From the NCBI RefSeq assembly GCF_002813695.1, contig NZ_CP017768.1, forward strand, positions 1 through 64,000: DNA of 64,000 bases, given 5' to 3'. Position 1 is the first letter of the stretch, and each line of letters begins with the position of its first letter. Below, piece by piece: positions 23,739 to 35,285 of this stretch. The notes under the pieces were generated by a model. It worked only from the letters and a program-made list of their open reading frames with translations, was not told where the DNA came from and did not search any database. The position numbers and the translations under genes are program-made. The DNA is from Methanobacterium subterraneum. Lineage in GTDB: Archaea; Methanobacteriota; Methanobacteria; Methanobacteriales; Methanobacteriaceae.

Positions 23739-24257
23739 TTAAACAATTCTAAATGTCTTTAAAATCTGGTTATATGCTTCTTCGGTCTGATTCAATGAGG
23801 AAGGAAGGCATATGTACTCAACAGTGTAGTAGTAGTTATTTTTTTCAATAACTGTTGTTTTCTGGGCTATGTTGGGACTGTAACTTCCTATCTGGATGGC
23901 TGTAAGATTAGATACTCCCACAGAAACTTGTGACGAATTGCTGGTATTGGTTACCAAGGATGTTGCATTGGGTGTGTTAATTAAACCCTGAGATTTTGGT
24001 CGCATGTTCAGTATAATAAAAGCAGGTTGATCTTGTCCATTGGTACCGGGGAAACTGGATTTTAATGTAACCTCTGAATAAAAGGTATCATTACTGAAAT
24101 TTCCAATAACATGGTCTTGACTCCAGGCACGGGGGTATTCAAAGTACAACTGACCATTCTGGAAGCTGTTATTTCCAGATAGACTCATGGCAATAATAAA
24201 AGCCAATAATATCACCAGTATAACCACACCTGCCATTATAATATTTTTTCGTTCCAT
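23739..24257 (-). CDS. Membrane-anchored extracellular protein, PsbP-related
   Basis: 172 residues. N-terminal membrane anchor (about 8-28), then an outer domain rich in Asn/Ser/Thr with many NxS/T sequons, as in secreted archaeal proteins. The GQLYFEYPRAWSQDH start and the C-terminal YYTVEYICLPSS ... ILKTFRIV fit small PsbP-like domains found in Methanobacterium. No catalytic residues are evident. AGGGGATAAC precedes ATG 24257. Confidence 0.6.
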   Translation of the reverse strand: MERKNIIMAGVVILVILLAFIIAMSLSGNNSFQNGQLYFEYPRAWSQDHVIGNFSNDTFYSEVTLKSSFPGTNGQDQPAFIILNMRPKSQGLINTPNATSLVTNTSNSSQVSVGVSNLTAIQIGSYSPNIAQKTTVIEKNNYYYTVEYICLPSSLNQTEEAYNQILKTFRIV

Positions 24258-24562
24258 GTTATCCCCTATCCCTTTATAAACACATGATTCTTCTATACTT
24301 TCCTAAATACTAATTATTTATTTTGTGTTTTAAGTTGGAAATACCTTTGGGATGAAACAGGTAACATCCTTTAACATAAACTAAAATAGGATTAACAACA
24401 TATATTACATAGAATTAGTGGATTGGGGTTTTGATTGGAAGATAATTAAAAAAAATCGGTTAAGGGATTAAATCTGGAGATTACTGGTTCATTAATAGTT
24501 GAAAGTCATTGATCTGCGGATAATTATAAATCAACTGGTTGTAATCTGGGCGGTGGTTTTTT
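24258..24562. other. Divergent intergenic region
   Basis: Holds promoters for the anchored protein (minus) and the giant kinase (plus). AT-rich with ATATATT-like words around 24398-24410. No gene seen. Confidence 0.35.
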
Positions 24563-27500
24563 TTGGTAAGAAAAAAAATTCTCCTGGTGGAAGATGATGG
24601 GATAGAAGCCATGGATATTAAGCGCACCCTGGAATCTTTTGATTATGAAGTTCCATATGTTGCTTCTAGTGGTGGGGAAGCCATAAAAAAAGCTTTAGAA
24701 ATACAGCCTGATCTTATTTTGATGGATATAGTTCTCAAAGGGGAAATTAATGGTATCGATGCTGCGCATAAAATAAAAGAATTATCAATACCATTGATTT
24801 ATTTAACTGCTCATTCTGAGGATTCAACAGTACAAAAAGCTAAATTCACCGAGCCTTATGGATATATCATAAAGCCATATGATTCTTCTGAACTCAAGTA
24901 TGCAATAGAACTCGCTCTTTATAAAAGTAAGATGGAAAAAAGGTTAAAAGAAAGTGAAATGCGTTATAGGTTTATTGTTGAGGCTGCTAATGAAGGCATA
25001 TGGAGTATGGGTGCTGATTTTAATACCACTTATGTTAACCAAAAAATGGCGGAAATGCTGGGCTATAATGCAGAAGAAATGCTGGGAAAACCTGTAACAT
25101 CATTCATGTTTGAAGAAGATATCCCTGACCATGAAGAACATATAAAATCACGTCTTGAAGGAGTTTCTGAGAATTATGAACGACGATTAAAGCATAAAGA
25201 TGGTTCAGAAGTTTTCACACTAGTCGCGGCCACTGTTTTGAAGGATATTAATGGGAATTTTAATGGTTCGTTTGGAATGTTCACCGACATCACCCATCGC
25301 AAGGAAATGGAAAAACAGCTTAACGATAGTACAAGTCAATTATTTCACATAATTGATAATTCTCCCATTTTACAGTTTGTAATTGATAAAAATCACCGTG
25401 TTCTTTACTGGAACCAAGCCATGGCATCTTACAGTGGAATTTCTCCTGAAGAAATTATCGGCACCGACCAGCACTGGAAGGCATTTTACAATGGTAAAAG
25501 ACCTTGTTTGGCCGATTTAATATTGGATGGGGATATTTTACCCGTTGAAAAATGGTATTCTGGGAAATATAAAGAATCAGAATATTTAAAAGGAGTATAT
25601 GAAGTTGAAGATTATTTCCCATCCATGGGAGAAACTGGGAAATGGTTGCATTTCACTGCTGCACCTATAAAAGATTCTGAGGGAAAAATAATTTGGGTTT
25701 TGGAAACATTAGAAGATATTACTGAACGTAAAAAGGCGGAATATGCATTAAGGGAAAGTGAAGAAAAGTTCCGAGTGTTGGCTGAGAATGCCCCGGTATC
25801 AATTGTTGTTTATCAGGATGATAAAACAGTATATGTCAATGACTATGCTGCTAAAATAAGCGGATACAGTAAAGAAGAATTATATGTCATGAATTTTTGG
25901 GATGCTTTCCATCCTGATGACCAGAAATTAATAAAGCGTAGAGGGAAGGCTAGATTACGGGGAGCAGAAGTATCTAAAAAATATGAGGTTAGATATATCA
26001 CTAAATCTGGTGAACTACGTTATATTGTTCTCTCCGCAGGAAAAATCATATATGGGGGAAAACCTGCAGTTTTAGCTATTTTGGTGGATATTACTGAGCA
26101 CAAAATAGTTGAAAATAGGCTTAAAAAGAGTGAAGAATGTTTGATGATGGGTATGGGTATGGCAAAACTGGTTTACTGGGAATATGACATTAAAAATGAC
26201 CTATTTACTTTTGACGACCAGTTTTACTCCCTTTACGGCACCAGCACGAAGCAGGAGGGTGGTAACAAAATGTCCTCCCAGGAATATGCCAATCGTTTTG
26301 TTCCTACTGAAGAACGTGCTCTGGTGGGAGAAGAAGTGGCCAAAGCTCTGGAAACAGATGATCCTAACTACTCCAGCGCCATCCAACACAGTATAATACG
26401 TTCTGATGGAGAAAGAAGATTCATAATAGTCCGTATAAGAATGTTACTTGATGATAATGGTCAAAAAATCGGAACTAGGGGTGTTAATCAAGATATCACT
26501 GAACTTATACTGGCAGAGGAAAAATTGGCTAGATCTGAAAGTAAATATCGGGCTATATTTGATAATATTAAAAGTGCAGTGGCAGTTTATAACGCTATTG
26601 ATGGTGGTTCCGACTTTGTCTTTAAAGATTTTAATCATGCTGCAGAAGAAATTGAAAAAATCAAGATGGAAAATGTTGTGGGTAAAAAAGTTACCGAAGT
26701 TTTCCCTGCAGTTGTTGAATTTGGGCTTATGGAAGTCTTCAAAAGGGTATGGGAGACAGGAAAACCAGAAAAACACCCTGTTTCCATTTATAAGGATGAA
26801 AGAATTGGGGGATGGAGGGAAAACTACGTATACAAACTGCCCTCTGATGACATTGTGGCAGTTTATGATGATTTGACTGAAATTAAACAGTACGAAGAGG
26901 AACTCGAGCAAAACCAGAATCGTTTAAGGAGTTTAGTAAGGATACTTCAGTACCGGGCAGAATCTGTGCAGGACTTCCTGGACTATGCAGTGGAAGAGGC
27001 AATAGGATTGACTGGGAGTAAAATTGGATATATCTACCACTACCATGAAGAAAGGGAGGAATTTATTCTTAACACCTGGTCTAAGGATGTAATGGATGAG
27101 TGCAGCATCACGGATCAACCAACAGTATATAAACTGGAAAAAACTGGTATTTGGGGAGAAGCAGTGCGCCAAAGAAAACCCATCATGTTAAACGATTTTC
27201 AGGCCGAAAATCCTCTTAAAAAGGGTTACCCTAAAGGTCATGCTCCTATACATAAATTCATGACTCTACCATTATTCGCTGGTGGTAAAATTGTTGCCGT
27301 GGTAGGGATGGCCAATAAAGAGACAAATTATACAGAAACGGATATACTACAACTGGAACTATTAATGGATGGGGTCTGGAAGGTCGTGGATACGCAAAGA
27401 GCTGAAGAAGCTTTAAAAAAGTCTGAAATTAGGTATAGAGCTATTTTTGAGAATACTGGCACTGCTACTGCAATCAGTGAAGATAATACTATTCTATCCC

Positions 27501-28970
27501 TAGTAAATGAAGAATTTGCTAATCTCACCGGATTTTCAAAGAAAGAAATTGAAAATAAAATGACATGGGTCCATTTTTTTGTAGAAGAAGAAATACCTCG
27601 AATGAAAGAATACCATAAACTCCGCAGAGTCGACCCCAACGCGGTTCCCCGAAATTACGAGACTGTTTTCAAGGATAGGTGGGGAAATACCAAGGAAGTG
27701 TACATGAGTGTGGCTATGTTACCGGATACCAAAAAGAGTCTGGTTTCAGTCCTGGATATAACTGAAAAAAAAGAGTCACGGAAAAAATTAAGACAGGAAT
27801 TAAAAATCAATCAATCTCTGGCTAATGTATATGTTCCATTAATTTCACCCTTAACCACTATTCAAGATATTTCTATTGTAATCTTAAAGGAAGTCTTATC
27901 CCTTACTGGGAGTGAGCATGGTTTTGTGGCCACAATTGATCCTGAAAACCAGGATCTTCTCAATCAAACACTCACCAGAATGATGCACGGGTGTGAAGTA
28001 TACGCTGATGGGGAAATCCCTGAAGAAATAAGATTCCATGTAGGGGTAGATGGGAAGTATCCGGGCCTTTGGGGGCATTGTTTAAATATAAAAGAAGCAT
28101 TCTACACCAATAACGCTCAAAAACATCCATCATCCAAGGGGGCACCTTCCGGTCATGTGAAAATTGATAAATTCCTGGCTGTCCCTGTATTTATTGATGA
28201 TGAGCCGATGGGTGAGATTGCCCTGGCAAACCCGCTGAAAAAAGATTACTCAAAACATGACTTGAAAGCAGTGAAAAGAATTGCCGACTTTTTTGCCTTA
28301 GCCATTCAACGTAAAGGATACGAAGAACAGATCAACCGATCCCTTGATGAAAAAGACCTGTTACTTCGAGAAATACACCACCGGGTAAAAAACAATATGC
28401 AGATCATATCCAGTATTTTAAATCTACAATCTTTCACTGTAACTGACCCTGAATTGTTGGATATACTGAAACAGAATCAGAACCGTATCAAATCCATGGC
28501 CATGATCCATGAAAAACTGTACCAATCCCCCAACTTATTACAGATCGACTTCAGTGATTATCTTAACAGTTTAACTGCAGATTTGGTTTACACCTACCTT
28601 ATTAAAGATAGGGGTATTGAGATAGATTTTAGACCTGGAGAAAGATATCATGTTAAATATTGAAACATCTATTCCATGTGGCCTGATCTACAGTGAATTA
28701 CTGTCTAACAGTATAAAACATGCATTTCCCGATATAAAAGGAAGGATAAAAGTTAAATTAAAACGATTAGATGATTATATAATGCTTAACGTGAGTGATA
28801 ATGGTATTGGTTTACCACAAGAAATTGATTTCATTAAAACAGACACATTAGGGCTTCAACTAATTAATAGCTTGGTTAAACAGATAGATGGGACCATAAA
28901 ACTTGATAGGGTCAACGGTACATCATTCACAGTCAAGTTTCAAGAACTTAAATATAAAGATAGAATGTAA
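24563..28970 (+). CDS. Giant hybrid sensor kinase REC-PAS-GAF-HisKA_2-HATPase, frameshifted near the end
   Basis: Reading through one frameshift gives ~1468 residues. Order: receiver (1-122; [27 protein letters not shown]), about five PAS domains (to ~770, each ending in a DITERK-like motif), GAF (~780-950), another PAS (~955-1075), GAF (~1080-1255), HisKA_2 with [12 protein letters not shown], then HATPase_c with [11 protein letters not shown] and DNGIGLP. The main frame stops at 28663, just before the ATPase domain; the rest is in another frame from 28650. Removing one A from AAAG at 28641-28644 joins [18 protein letters not shown] as in related kinases. No membrane segment: a cytosolic sensor. 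Start TTG 24563 after GGTGG. Confidence 0.85.
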
Positions 28971-29151
28971 CTTGATAATTGGAAAAGTAATTTTGATAAT
29001 ATTTTTTTTGACTTTTTTTTAAAAGACTAAATACCAGTAGTTTCAAAATACATAAATCAAGGTTGTTATTGAAAATTTATTTAATGAACTATTGGTAACT
29101 CCCTTTAAAATAATAATCCAATAATAGTTAAAATCTTTAAATTTTGATTCT

Positions 29152-29817
<666 letters not shown>

Positions 29818-29980
29818 TTTTTTCCCTCCTATCCTCCTTAAGTCATTAATTCTCGAGGATTGGGAAAATACATAATATTATTTTTTTATAAATTGTTGAA
29901 GTAAAAATCGTTTTATAAAGTTTCAAGTGAAGATTATTATAATTTTCATTGTATAATTATCTGTTTAGGGTGTGATCTTG

Positions 29981-30718
29981 ATGAAAGTAGAAGAATATTT
30001 AAGAGAATCCCTGAAAAGGGGGAAGGTTCATTTAACTCTTCTTGATCCAGAGGAACAGAACCCTCAAAAGGCCCTGGAAATTGCTACCGAAGCGGTTGCT
30101 GGGGGTACTGATGGCATTATGCTGGGTGGATCCACCACTGACTCTCAGGATCTGGATGCTACTGCGAAAATACTCCAGGAAAACCTGGATGTTCCCATCA
30201 TACTATTTCCGGGTAACACTACCGGGGTGAGTAGTTATGCTGATGCCATATTATTCATGAGCCTACTGAACTCCAACAATCCCTACTGGATTATTGGTGC
30301 CCAGGCTTTGGGTTCACCGAAAGTTAAAAAAATCGGAATCGAAACCATACCCATGGGCTATGTCATTGTACAGCCTGGTGGAACCGCTGGATGGGTGGGT
30401 GATGCTAAATTAATCCCCAGAAACAAGCCAGATATTGCCACGGCTTATGCAATGGCTGCAGAGTTTTTAGGAATGAGATTCTTCTATTTGGAGGCAGGTT
30501 CCGGGGCAGAACAGGTGATACCTGGTGAAATGATTCAGAAAGTAAAAATGTTTACCAACCATGTGGTAATAGTTGGTGGGGGTATCAGAGCCGGTGAAGA
30601 CGCTAAAAAAGTAGCTCAAGCCGGTGCAGATATCATTGTCACCGGTACGGTAGTTGAGAACACATCTCATATAAAGGAGAAGATAGCTGGAATTGTGGAA
30701 GGTATTAACTCCATCTGA
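29981..30718 (+). CDS. Geranylgeranylglyceryl phosphate synthase
   Basis: About 245 residues, a TIM-barrel prenyltransferase making the first ether bond of archaeal lipids from glycerol-1-phosphate and geranylgeranyl diphosphate. Seen: LTLLDPEEQ, GGTDGIMLGGST, LFPGNTTGVS, the YLEAGSGA motif and VGGGIRAGEDA phosphate site near the end. ATG 29981 is preferred over GTG 29972, because AGGGTGTGAT then serves as ribosome binding site. It is membrane-associated at the cytosolic face by family knowledge. Confidence 0.93.
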   Translation: MKVEEYLRESLKRGKVHLTLLDPEEQNPQKALEIATEAVAGGTDGIMLGGSTTDSQDLDATAKILQENLDVPIILFPGNTTGVSSYADAILFMSLLNSNNPYWIIGAQALGSPKVKKIGIETIPMGYVIVQPGGTAGWVGDAKLIPRNKPDIATAYAMAAEFLGMRFFYLEAGSGAEQVIPGEMIQKVKMFTNHVVIVGGGIRAGEDAKKVAQAGADIIVTGTVVENTSHIKEKIAGIVEGINSI

Positions 30719-30730
30719 TCCTTTTATCCA

Positions 30731-30765
<35 letters not shown>

Positions 30766-30883
30766 CTGATTCTATTTTTTTTCTTATTTTTCCAAGTTTT
30801 TTCGAATATTTTCAACATCAATACCCAATTGAAAAATTATATTTTCTATGAACTCGTATACCAATAAATTAGAGGTGAATTAT

Positions 30884-31561
30884 ATGTGTGAGTCAAATGG
30901 ATACGATTTCATAGCTGATAAGTTAAAGGAATATTTGGGTCTTAAGAAATCCCCGGTTGCCATAAAATTTGTTTTAAGAGAAGATGATATTCCGGAAGGT
31001 GTTCCTAAGGCGGATGAAAAATTACGTCACTGTCAACTGGTGCAAAAAGCCAGTGGAGGAAGTGTTTTCTACGCCACTGCAGAAGAACAGATGTGTAAAG
31101 GGGGAGCAGCTGCGCTCGGTCTTCAAGAAGCACCTGAAAAGGTAAAAACTGGGGAATTTTATTATGGATTGGGAAGATTTTCCAGTCTAGGATCAGCCAG
31201 AAAAACCATGGAATCCATACCTAAAATAGACCCAATAATGTATGCCCTGGTATACGCACCTCTGGAAAAGGCGAACTTTGACCCGGATGTAATTATAGTC
31301 ATCGCTAACCCGGCCCAGGCACTGAAATTATCTCAGGCACTTGTTTACACCATGGGTGGTCGTGTAGAAGCTGATTTTGCAGGTATCCAGTCCATATGTG
31401 CTGATGCTGTTGCAGGCCCATTCCTTCGCCGCAGACCTAACATTACCCTAGGATGTAGTGGATCCCGTCAGTACGCAGATATAAAAGAGGATGATGTTAT
31501 TGTGGGACTCACTGGGGAAAATATTGGTTGCGTGATCAATGCACTGGAAAATATGAGTTAA
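30884..31561 (+). CDS. DUF169 protein
   Basis: About 225 residues. DUF169 features: LGLKKSPVAIKF near the N-terminus, RHCQLVQKASGG with a Cys, MCKGGAAALGL, and a C-terminal ADFAGIQSICADAVAGPF and TLGCSGSRQYA. Four conserved cysteines suggest a metal or Fe-S site. The family is widespread in anaerobes and has no proven reaction. ATG 30884 is chosen because GAGGTGAAT lies just upstream; the 12 extra residues from 30848 would lack one. Confidence 0.8.
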   Translation: MCESNGYDFIADKLKEYLGLKKSPVAIKFVLREDDIPEGVPKADEKLRHCQLVQKASGGSVFYATAEEQMCKGGAAALGLQEAPEKVKTGEFYYGLGRFSSLGSARKTMESIPKIDPIMYALVYAPLEKANFDPDVIIVIANPAQALKLSQALVYTMGGRVEADFAGIQSICADAVAGPFLRRRPNITLGCSGSRQYADIKEDDVIVGLTGENIGCVINALENMS

Positions 31562-31662
31562 AAGGATATTATCCCCACTTAAGATATAATCCCATTTAAT
31601 ATTTTTATAAAACTTCTATTCAAATTATCTTATTCTAATCCCTATCTATTTCTAATCCCTAT

Positions 31663-32346
31663 CTATTTACTGTCCATTCTTTTTTCCCACATTTTTAGAA
31701 CTTTAAGATAATCATTGTAGCGATTAATGTTAATTAATTCCAATTCATTCTGTCCAGACACACCATAAAGTTCTACTCCATCTGATACCATCCTCCTCAA
31801 AATAGGATTCAAGTTGTCTTCTTCACCGTGAAGATAACGTTTCAAGAGTGAGGAGTGACAGGCAAAGGGCATGCCCAGTCCCAGAGCACTATCCAAGTAT
31901 CCGGTTTTGCCACGGGAGAGAATAGTCACTGTGTTCTCGGGATGGGGGCTATTTATCAATTGGTCCATCAGGTTTTGCATAGTTTTAATGGTAATTGTGG
32001 GCTGATCACCTGCCAGACACAAACAATAATCATATTTGGAGTTAGCAACTCCATTTAGAAGGGTTTGGGATAGCTCCACATCCACATCAGGGTTTTCAAT
32101 GATATGAAGTCTATTGTCATTTACATCATTTAATGCAGGGTATAACTCATCCATGAAATGTCCAAGAACTACTATACATTCCTTTAAATCGGTTTGGAGC
32201 GCATTTTTAACGGTGAAATTGATTAGGGGATCTTCGTTGATTTCAAGGAGTAGTTTATGTTTTATTTCCATTCCTTTACTTTTAAGGTCTTCCCTCATCC
32301 GCCGGTTCTTACCGGCTGCAGTTATAATACACGATACTCCTTTCAT
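31663..32346 (-). CDS. MobA-like nucleotidyltransferase
   Basis: 227 residues of the MobA/MocA-type NTP transferase fold. N-terminal ITAAGKNRRM replaces the usual LAAGxSxRMG loop, then KHKLLLEINEDPLI and the metal-binding LAGDQPTIT. It could attach CMP or GMP to a molybdopterin-like cofactor, or UMP/CMP to a sugar or alditol phosphate; the sequence does not decide. AGGAGATTAACCC precedes the ATG. A broken envelope protein gene lies upstream on the same strand. Confidence 0.75.
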   Translation of the reverse strand: MKGVSCIITAAGKNRRMREDLKSKGMEIKHKLLLEINEDPLINFTVKNALQTDLKECIVVLGHFMDELYPALNDVNDNRLHIIENPDVDVELSQTLLNGVANSKYDYCLCLAGDQPTITIKTMQNLMDQLINSPHPENTVTILSRGKTGYLDSALGLGMPFACHSSLLKRYLHGEEDNLNPILRRMVSDGVELYGVSGQNELELININRYNDYLKVLKMWEKRMDSK

Positions 32347-32391
32347 GGGTTAATCTCCTGTAAAAAAGAAAATAAATATGGAAAAGGGCAA

Positions 32392-33575
32392 TTAACTGAG
32401 TTTAACTACTCTGGAGTTAATCACCAATCCTGCTCCACTTCCTTCAGTCCACATCACCAGTTTAATGGGGTAATTATGGTTGTTATAAACCTTAACTCCC
32501 ACAGTGGGGCTGGTGTCGTAGGCAATGGACAGTTCACCCCATCTAATTCCACTGGGTAATGGTAAACCAGCAGCAGCAGTGGCTCCCCGGAGTGACCTGC
32601 CAGCAGGACAAACCCCGTGAACTGCGGATCCACCGGTGGCATTGGGATCTGGGCATGGATCAAAACCAATATTCTCCTTTCCATTGGATCCTGTTTTGGG
32701 GGGTATTATGGTGCCATTCCAAGCCCTGGCAAATTGCATGGCATTGTAAGCCCTGGCTGCATCACCATATTCTGGATGGGAACCTAAAGATTCAGCAGAA
32801 CTGGCAGTAACATTTTCAGAGTGGGGCCCCATATAGGCCATCACTGGTGAACCAGAAGGATAATTTTTCATATAGGTAACCACTGACTCTCCGAAAAAGG
32901 TTTTTATCTGGCTAGGGGGAACCTGGTTCCGACCATCATTGAATCCAGTTAGGGAATAATCCAGATTGATATAATCTCCCACATCTGATCTGTTGTACCA
33001 TTTCTTGAAGGTGGTGATGGTAACGTATTCATGGGGAATGGTTTCATTTTTAATATCTGAGGAGGATACAGTTTTCACCAATTCACCTGATTTACCCCCT
33101 TCCCTTATCTCCAGGCCATCTTTAGTTTTAACTCCCACAGTGTAACCGGTCTTGTAACCCCACACAAATGTTTGAGGGGGTTAACTACCAGTTGTTGTCC
33201 CTGTACACTTAAAAAGCCTGGACCTTCAAATCCATGGGCCACTCCCTGGGCTGAGATACTGCCACTGGCCAGCTTAGCCAGAGGTGTTTCCACTGATCCA
33301 GTTAAGAGTCCGTTAATGATTTGCAGGTACTTTTCTTCCTGTAATAAATTCTTTAAATATTCAAAATTATACAAAACTGGCACTTTCCTGATTTTGGTAT
33401 CATCAACCACTTTCATACCAGAAACTACAGTATCTCCAATGGACATGGCGGTGATTTCTTCTGGTTTTTGGGGAGGGAAATAGCCTTCAATGGTGTCACC
33501 AATATAAATAAAACCCATCATCAATATTATCAAAACACCAAAGGCCAGTATCGGATTCAACAAAGATCTACGCAT
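32392..33575 (-). CDS. Membrane-anchored envelope protein, interrupted by a one-base deletion
   Basis: N-terminal part from ATG 33575 (GGAGGATT upstream): an anchor helix (about 9-28) and an outer domain up to QGQQLVVNP. The remainder, from about residue 133, is read in another frame and runs to 32392. Adding one G to the GGGGG run at 33176-33180 (plus strand) gives VVNPPQTFVWGYKTGYTVG and a single 394-residue protein. The C-terminal piece ends VKVYNNHNYPIKLVMW, faintly like VanW domains. Two cysteines (DPCPDP, GVCPAG) may form a disulfide. The adjacent Mur ligase suggests a cell-envelope role. Confidence 0.6.
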
Positions 33576-33605
33576 TTTCTTAATCCTCCAAATAGTATAT
33601 TATTT

Positions 33606-34841
33606 TTATTTTGCCGAAATGGCCTCCTTTAAACTGTCAGTTATTTCAATGATCTTGCGTTGTCCATTGCCGCCAATGAATACATTAGGATACTTTTCTG
33701 AGCATTTGAGTGCAAATTCGACCACTTTTTTCACATCGTCCAAATTATGAATTGTTCCCGTGTAGTTTTCTTCCTCCAGCACCCTTCGAACTTCATCCCG
33801 AGTATCTTCCAGGCCCGGGAAAATAGCAATGATCTCTGAATTTGTTTTAGAAGCTTCTCTGAATATGTCTAAACGACACATTTCACCTTTACGTGGAGTT
33901 CCAAGAATTATGACTGGAAAATCTGCTTCGTTAAATACTGCTGCTGCAGCATCTGCATTATCAGTTTTACCTACCACTATCTGGGAGTGGGGGAGATCAA
34001 TGATTGTAGCCCTGCCAGGTAAAACATTGAAATTTTTAAGGCTAGTTTCAATGGTATTATTTGATATTCCCACTATATCCGCAGCTTTTGAAGCAGCAGC
34101 TGCATTTTTGCGGTTGAAATCTCCGAATAAATTCAATTCATACGGAACTCTGGTGAAAAAGTGAATTTCATCTGCTTTTCCTTTGAAATAACCTAAATTT
34201 TCAGTTTCCTGGTTTAGAACAACCCTCTTACCCTCAACAAATTTTCCCAGGGATTTAAGATAGTTCTCGAGTGATTGGTGGAATTCAAGGTGATCCCGAC
34301 CCACATTGGTCACCACAACCAAGTTAAAATCAAAATTATCCTTACAGAAATCCAGAGTCATATCACAGACTTCCACCAGGAGAATATCATAATCCATGGA
34401 TGCAGCTTCTAAAATTACCTCAGTGTAACCCTTAAAACCTCCACCAGCATTTCCTCCAGTTAGAACTTTCATACCTGCCTTCTGCAGTATGCTGGCAATC
34501 ATCATGGTGGTGGTGGTTTTACCGTTGGTACCAGTGACTCCTATGGTAAACAAAGAGCGATGAGAAGTTATAATGTCTGATAAAAGTTTTCCATTAGACT
34601 TAATTTTATTAAAAACAGGTCTATTCCATAATCCCGGACTTAAAACAATCACATCAGCATTCTCTATTTTTTGAAAATCGTGAAATCCCAGATCAACATC
34701 CAGGCATCTATCAACCTTTAATTCAACGTTGAAATTAATATCTGAAGCATAAACTTCATAACCATGATTAAGAAGAGATTCAACGGCATTCATGCCTTCT
34801 ACTCCCAGCCCAACCACAGCAGCCTTCATTTTAACAACCAT
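33606..34841 (-). CDS. Mur ligase family protein (MurD/MurC-like)
   Basis: About 411 residues. N-terminal Rossmann part AVVGLGVEGMNAVESL, then the ATP loop GVTGTNGKTTTTMM, VVTNVGRDHLEFH in the central domain, and a C-terminal domain with GRATIID and NADAAAA. This is the ATP-dependent amide ligase plan of peptidoglycan MurC/D/E. In Methanobacteriales such enzymes are expected to build pseudomurein peptides, but some paralogues act on other cofactors. Start uncertain: ATG 34841 (MVVKMKAAV) is used; ATG 34829 or an upstream codon at 34871 are possible. Confidence 0.8.
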   Translation of the reverse strand: MVVKMKAAVVGLGVEGMNAVESLLNHGYEVYASDINFNVELKVDRCLDVDLGFHDFQKIENADVIVLSPGLWNRPVFNKIKSNGKLLSDIITSHRSLFTIGVTGTNGKTTTTMMIASILQKAGMKVLTGGNAGGGFKGYTEVILEAASMDYDILLVEVCDMTLDFCKDNFDFNLVVVTNVGRDHLEFHQSLENYLKSLGKFVEGKRVVLNQETENLGYFKGKADEIHFFTRVPYELNLFGDFNRKNAAAASKAADIVGISNNTIETSLKNFNVLPGRATIIDLPHSQIVVGKTDNADAAAAVFNEADFPVIILGTPRKGEMCRLDIFREASKTNSEIIAIFPGLEDTRDEVRRVLEEENYTGTIHNLDDVKKVVEFALKCSEKYPNVFIGGNGQRKIIEITDSLKEAISAK

Positions 34842-34871
34842 TATCCGATTTTCCAAAAGTACATCATTCAA

Positions 34872-35276
34872 TTGTAACCTTAAAAATAAGTTGATAGTTT
34901 ACATATATAACTATAACCCTAATACTCCCCTTCCCTTTTGAATAATTATTTCAAGGGATTATAAGCTTATTTGGGGTTTAATAGACATTTATATTGGAAT
35001 AATAGTTTTATTAATTCTTCAATTTCATAAAATAATCATTTAAAGCCGATAATAATAGTGGTTTTGTTGTTTTTAGAAGTTAATGTATTATCCTTAATTT
35101 TGTAACTAGATTCATACTAAAATTTTAATGTTATTGTTCCCATAACCATAATAACAGTATCAAACCTATATTTCAAACAGATATGGGAATATATCACTGG
35201 TAAATAATATTGTTTAAAGCCATTAACATTTTTAAATGGATTAATACGTACTCATAGTCGGTATCAAGAGTATCAG
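34872..35276. other. Divergent intergenic region between the Mur ligase gene and hypD
   Basis: About 400 AT-rich bases, presumably holding two back-to-back promoters. A TATA-like ACATATATAAC occurs at 34900-34910. No frame or RNA structure recognised. Confidence 0.35.
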
Positions 35277-35285
35277 GTGTCACTC

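Noticed and set aside
26444..26911. Overlapping frames on both strands inside the giant kinase
   Set aside because: Both lie fully within a well-supported PAS region; composition and lack of start signals mark them as shadows.
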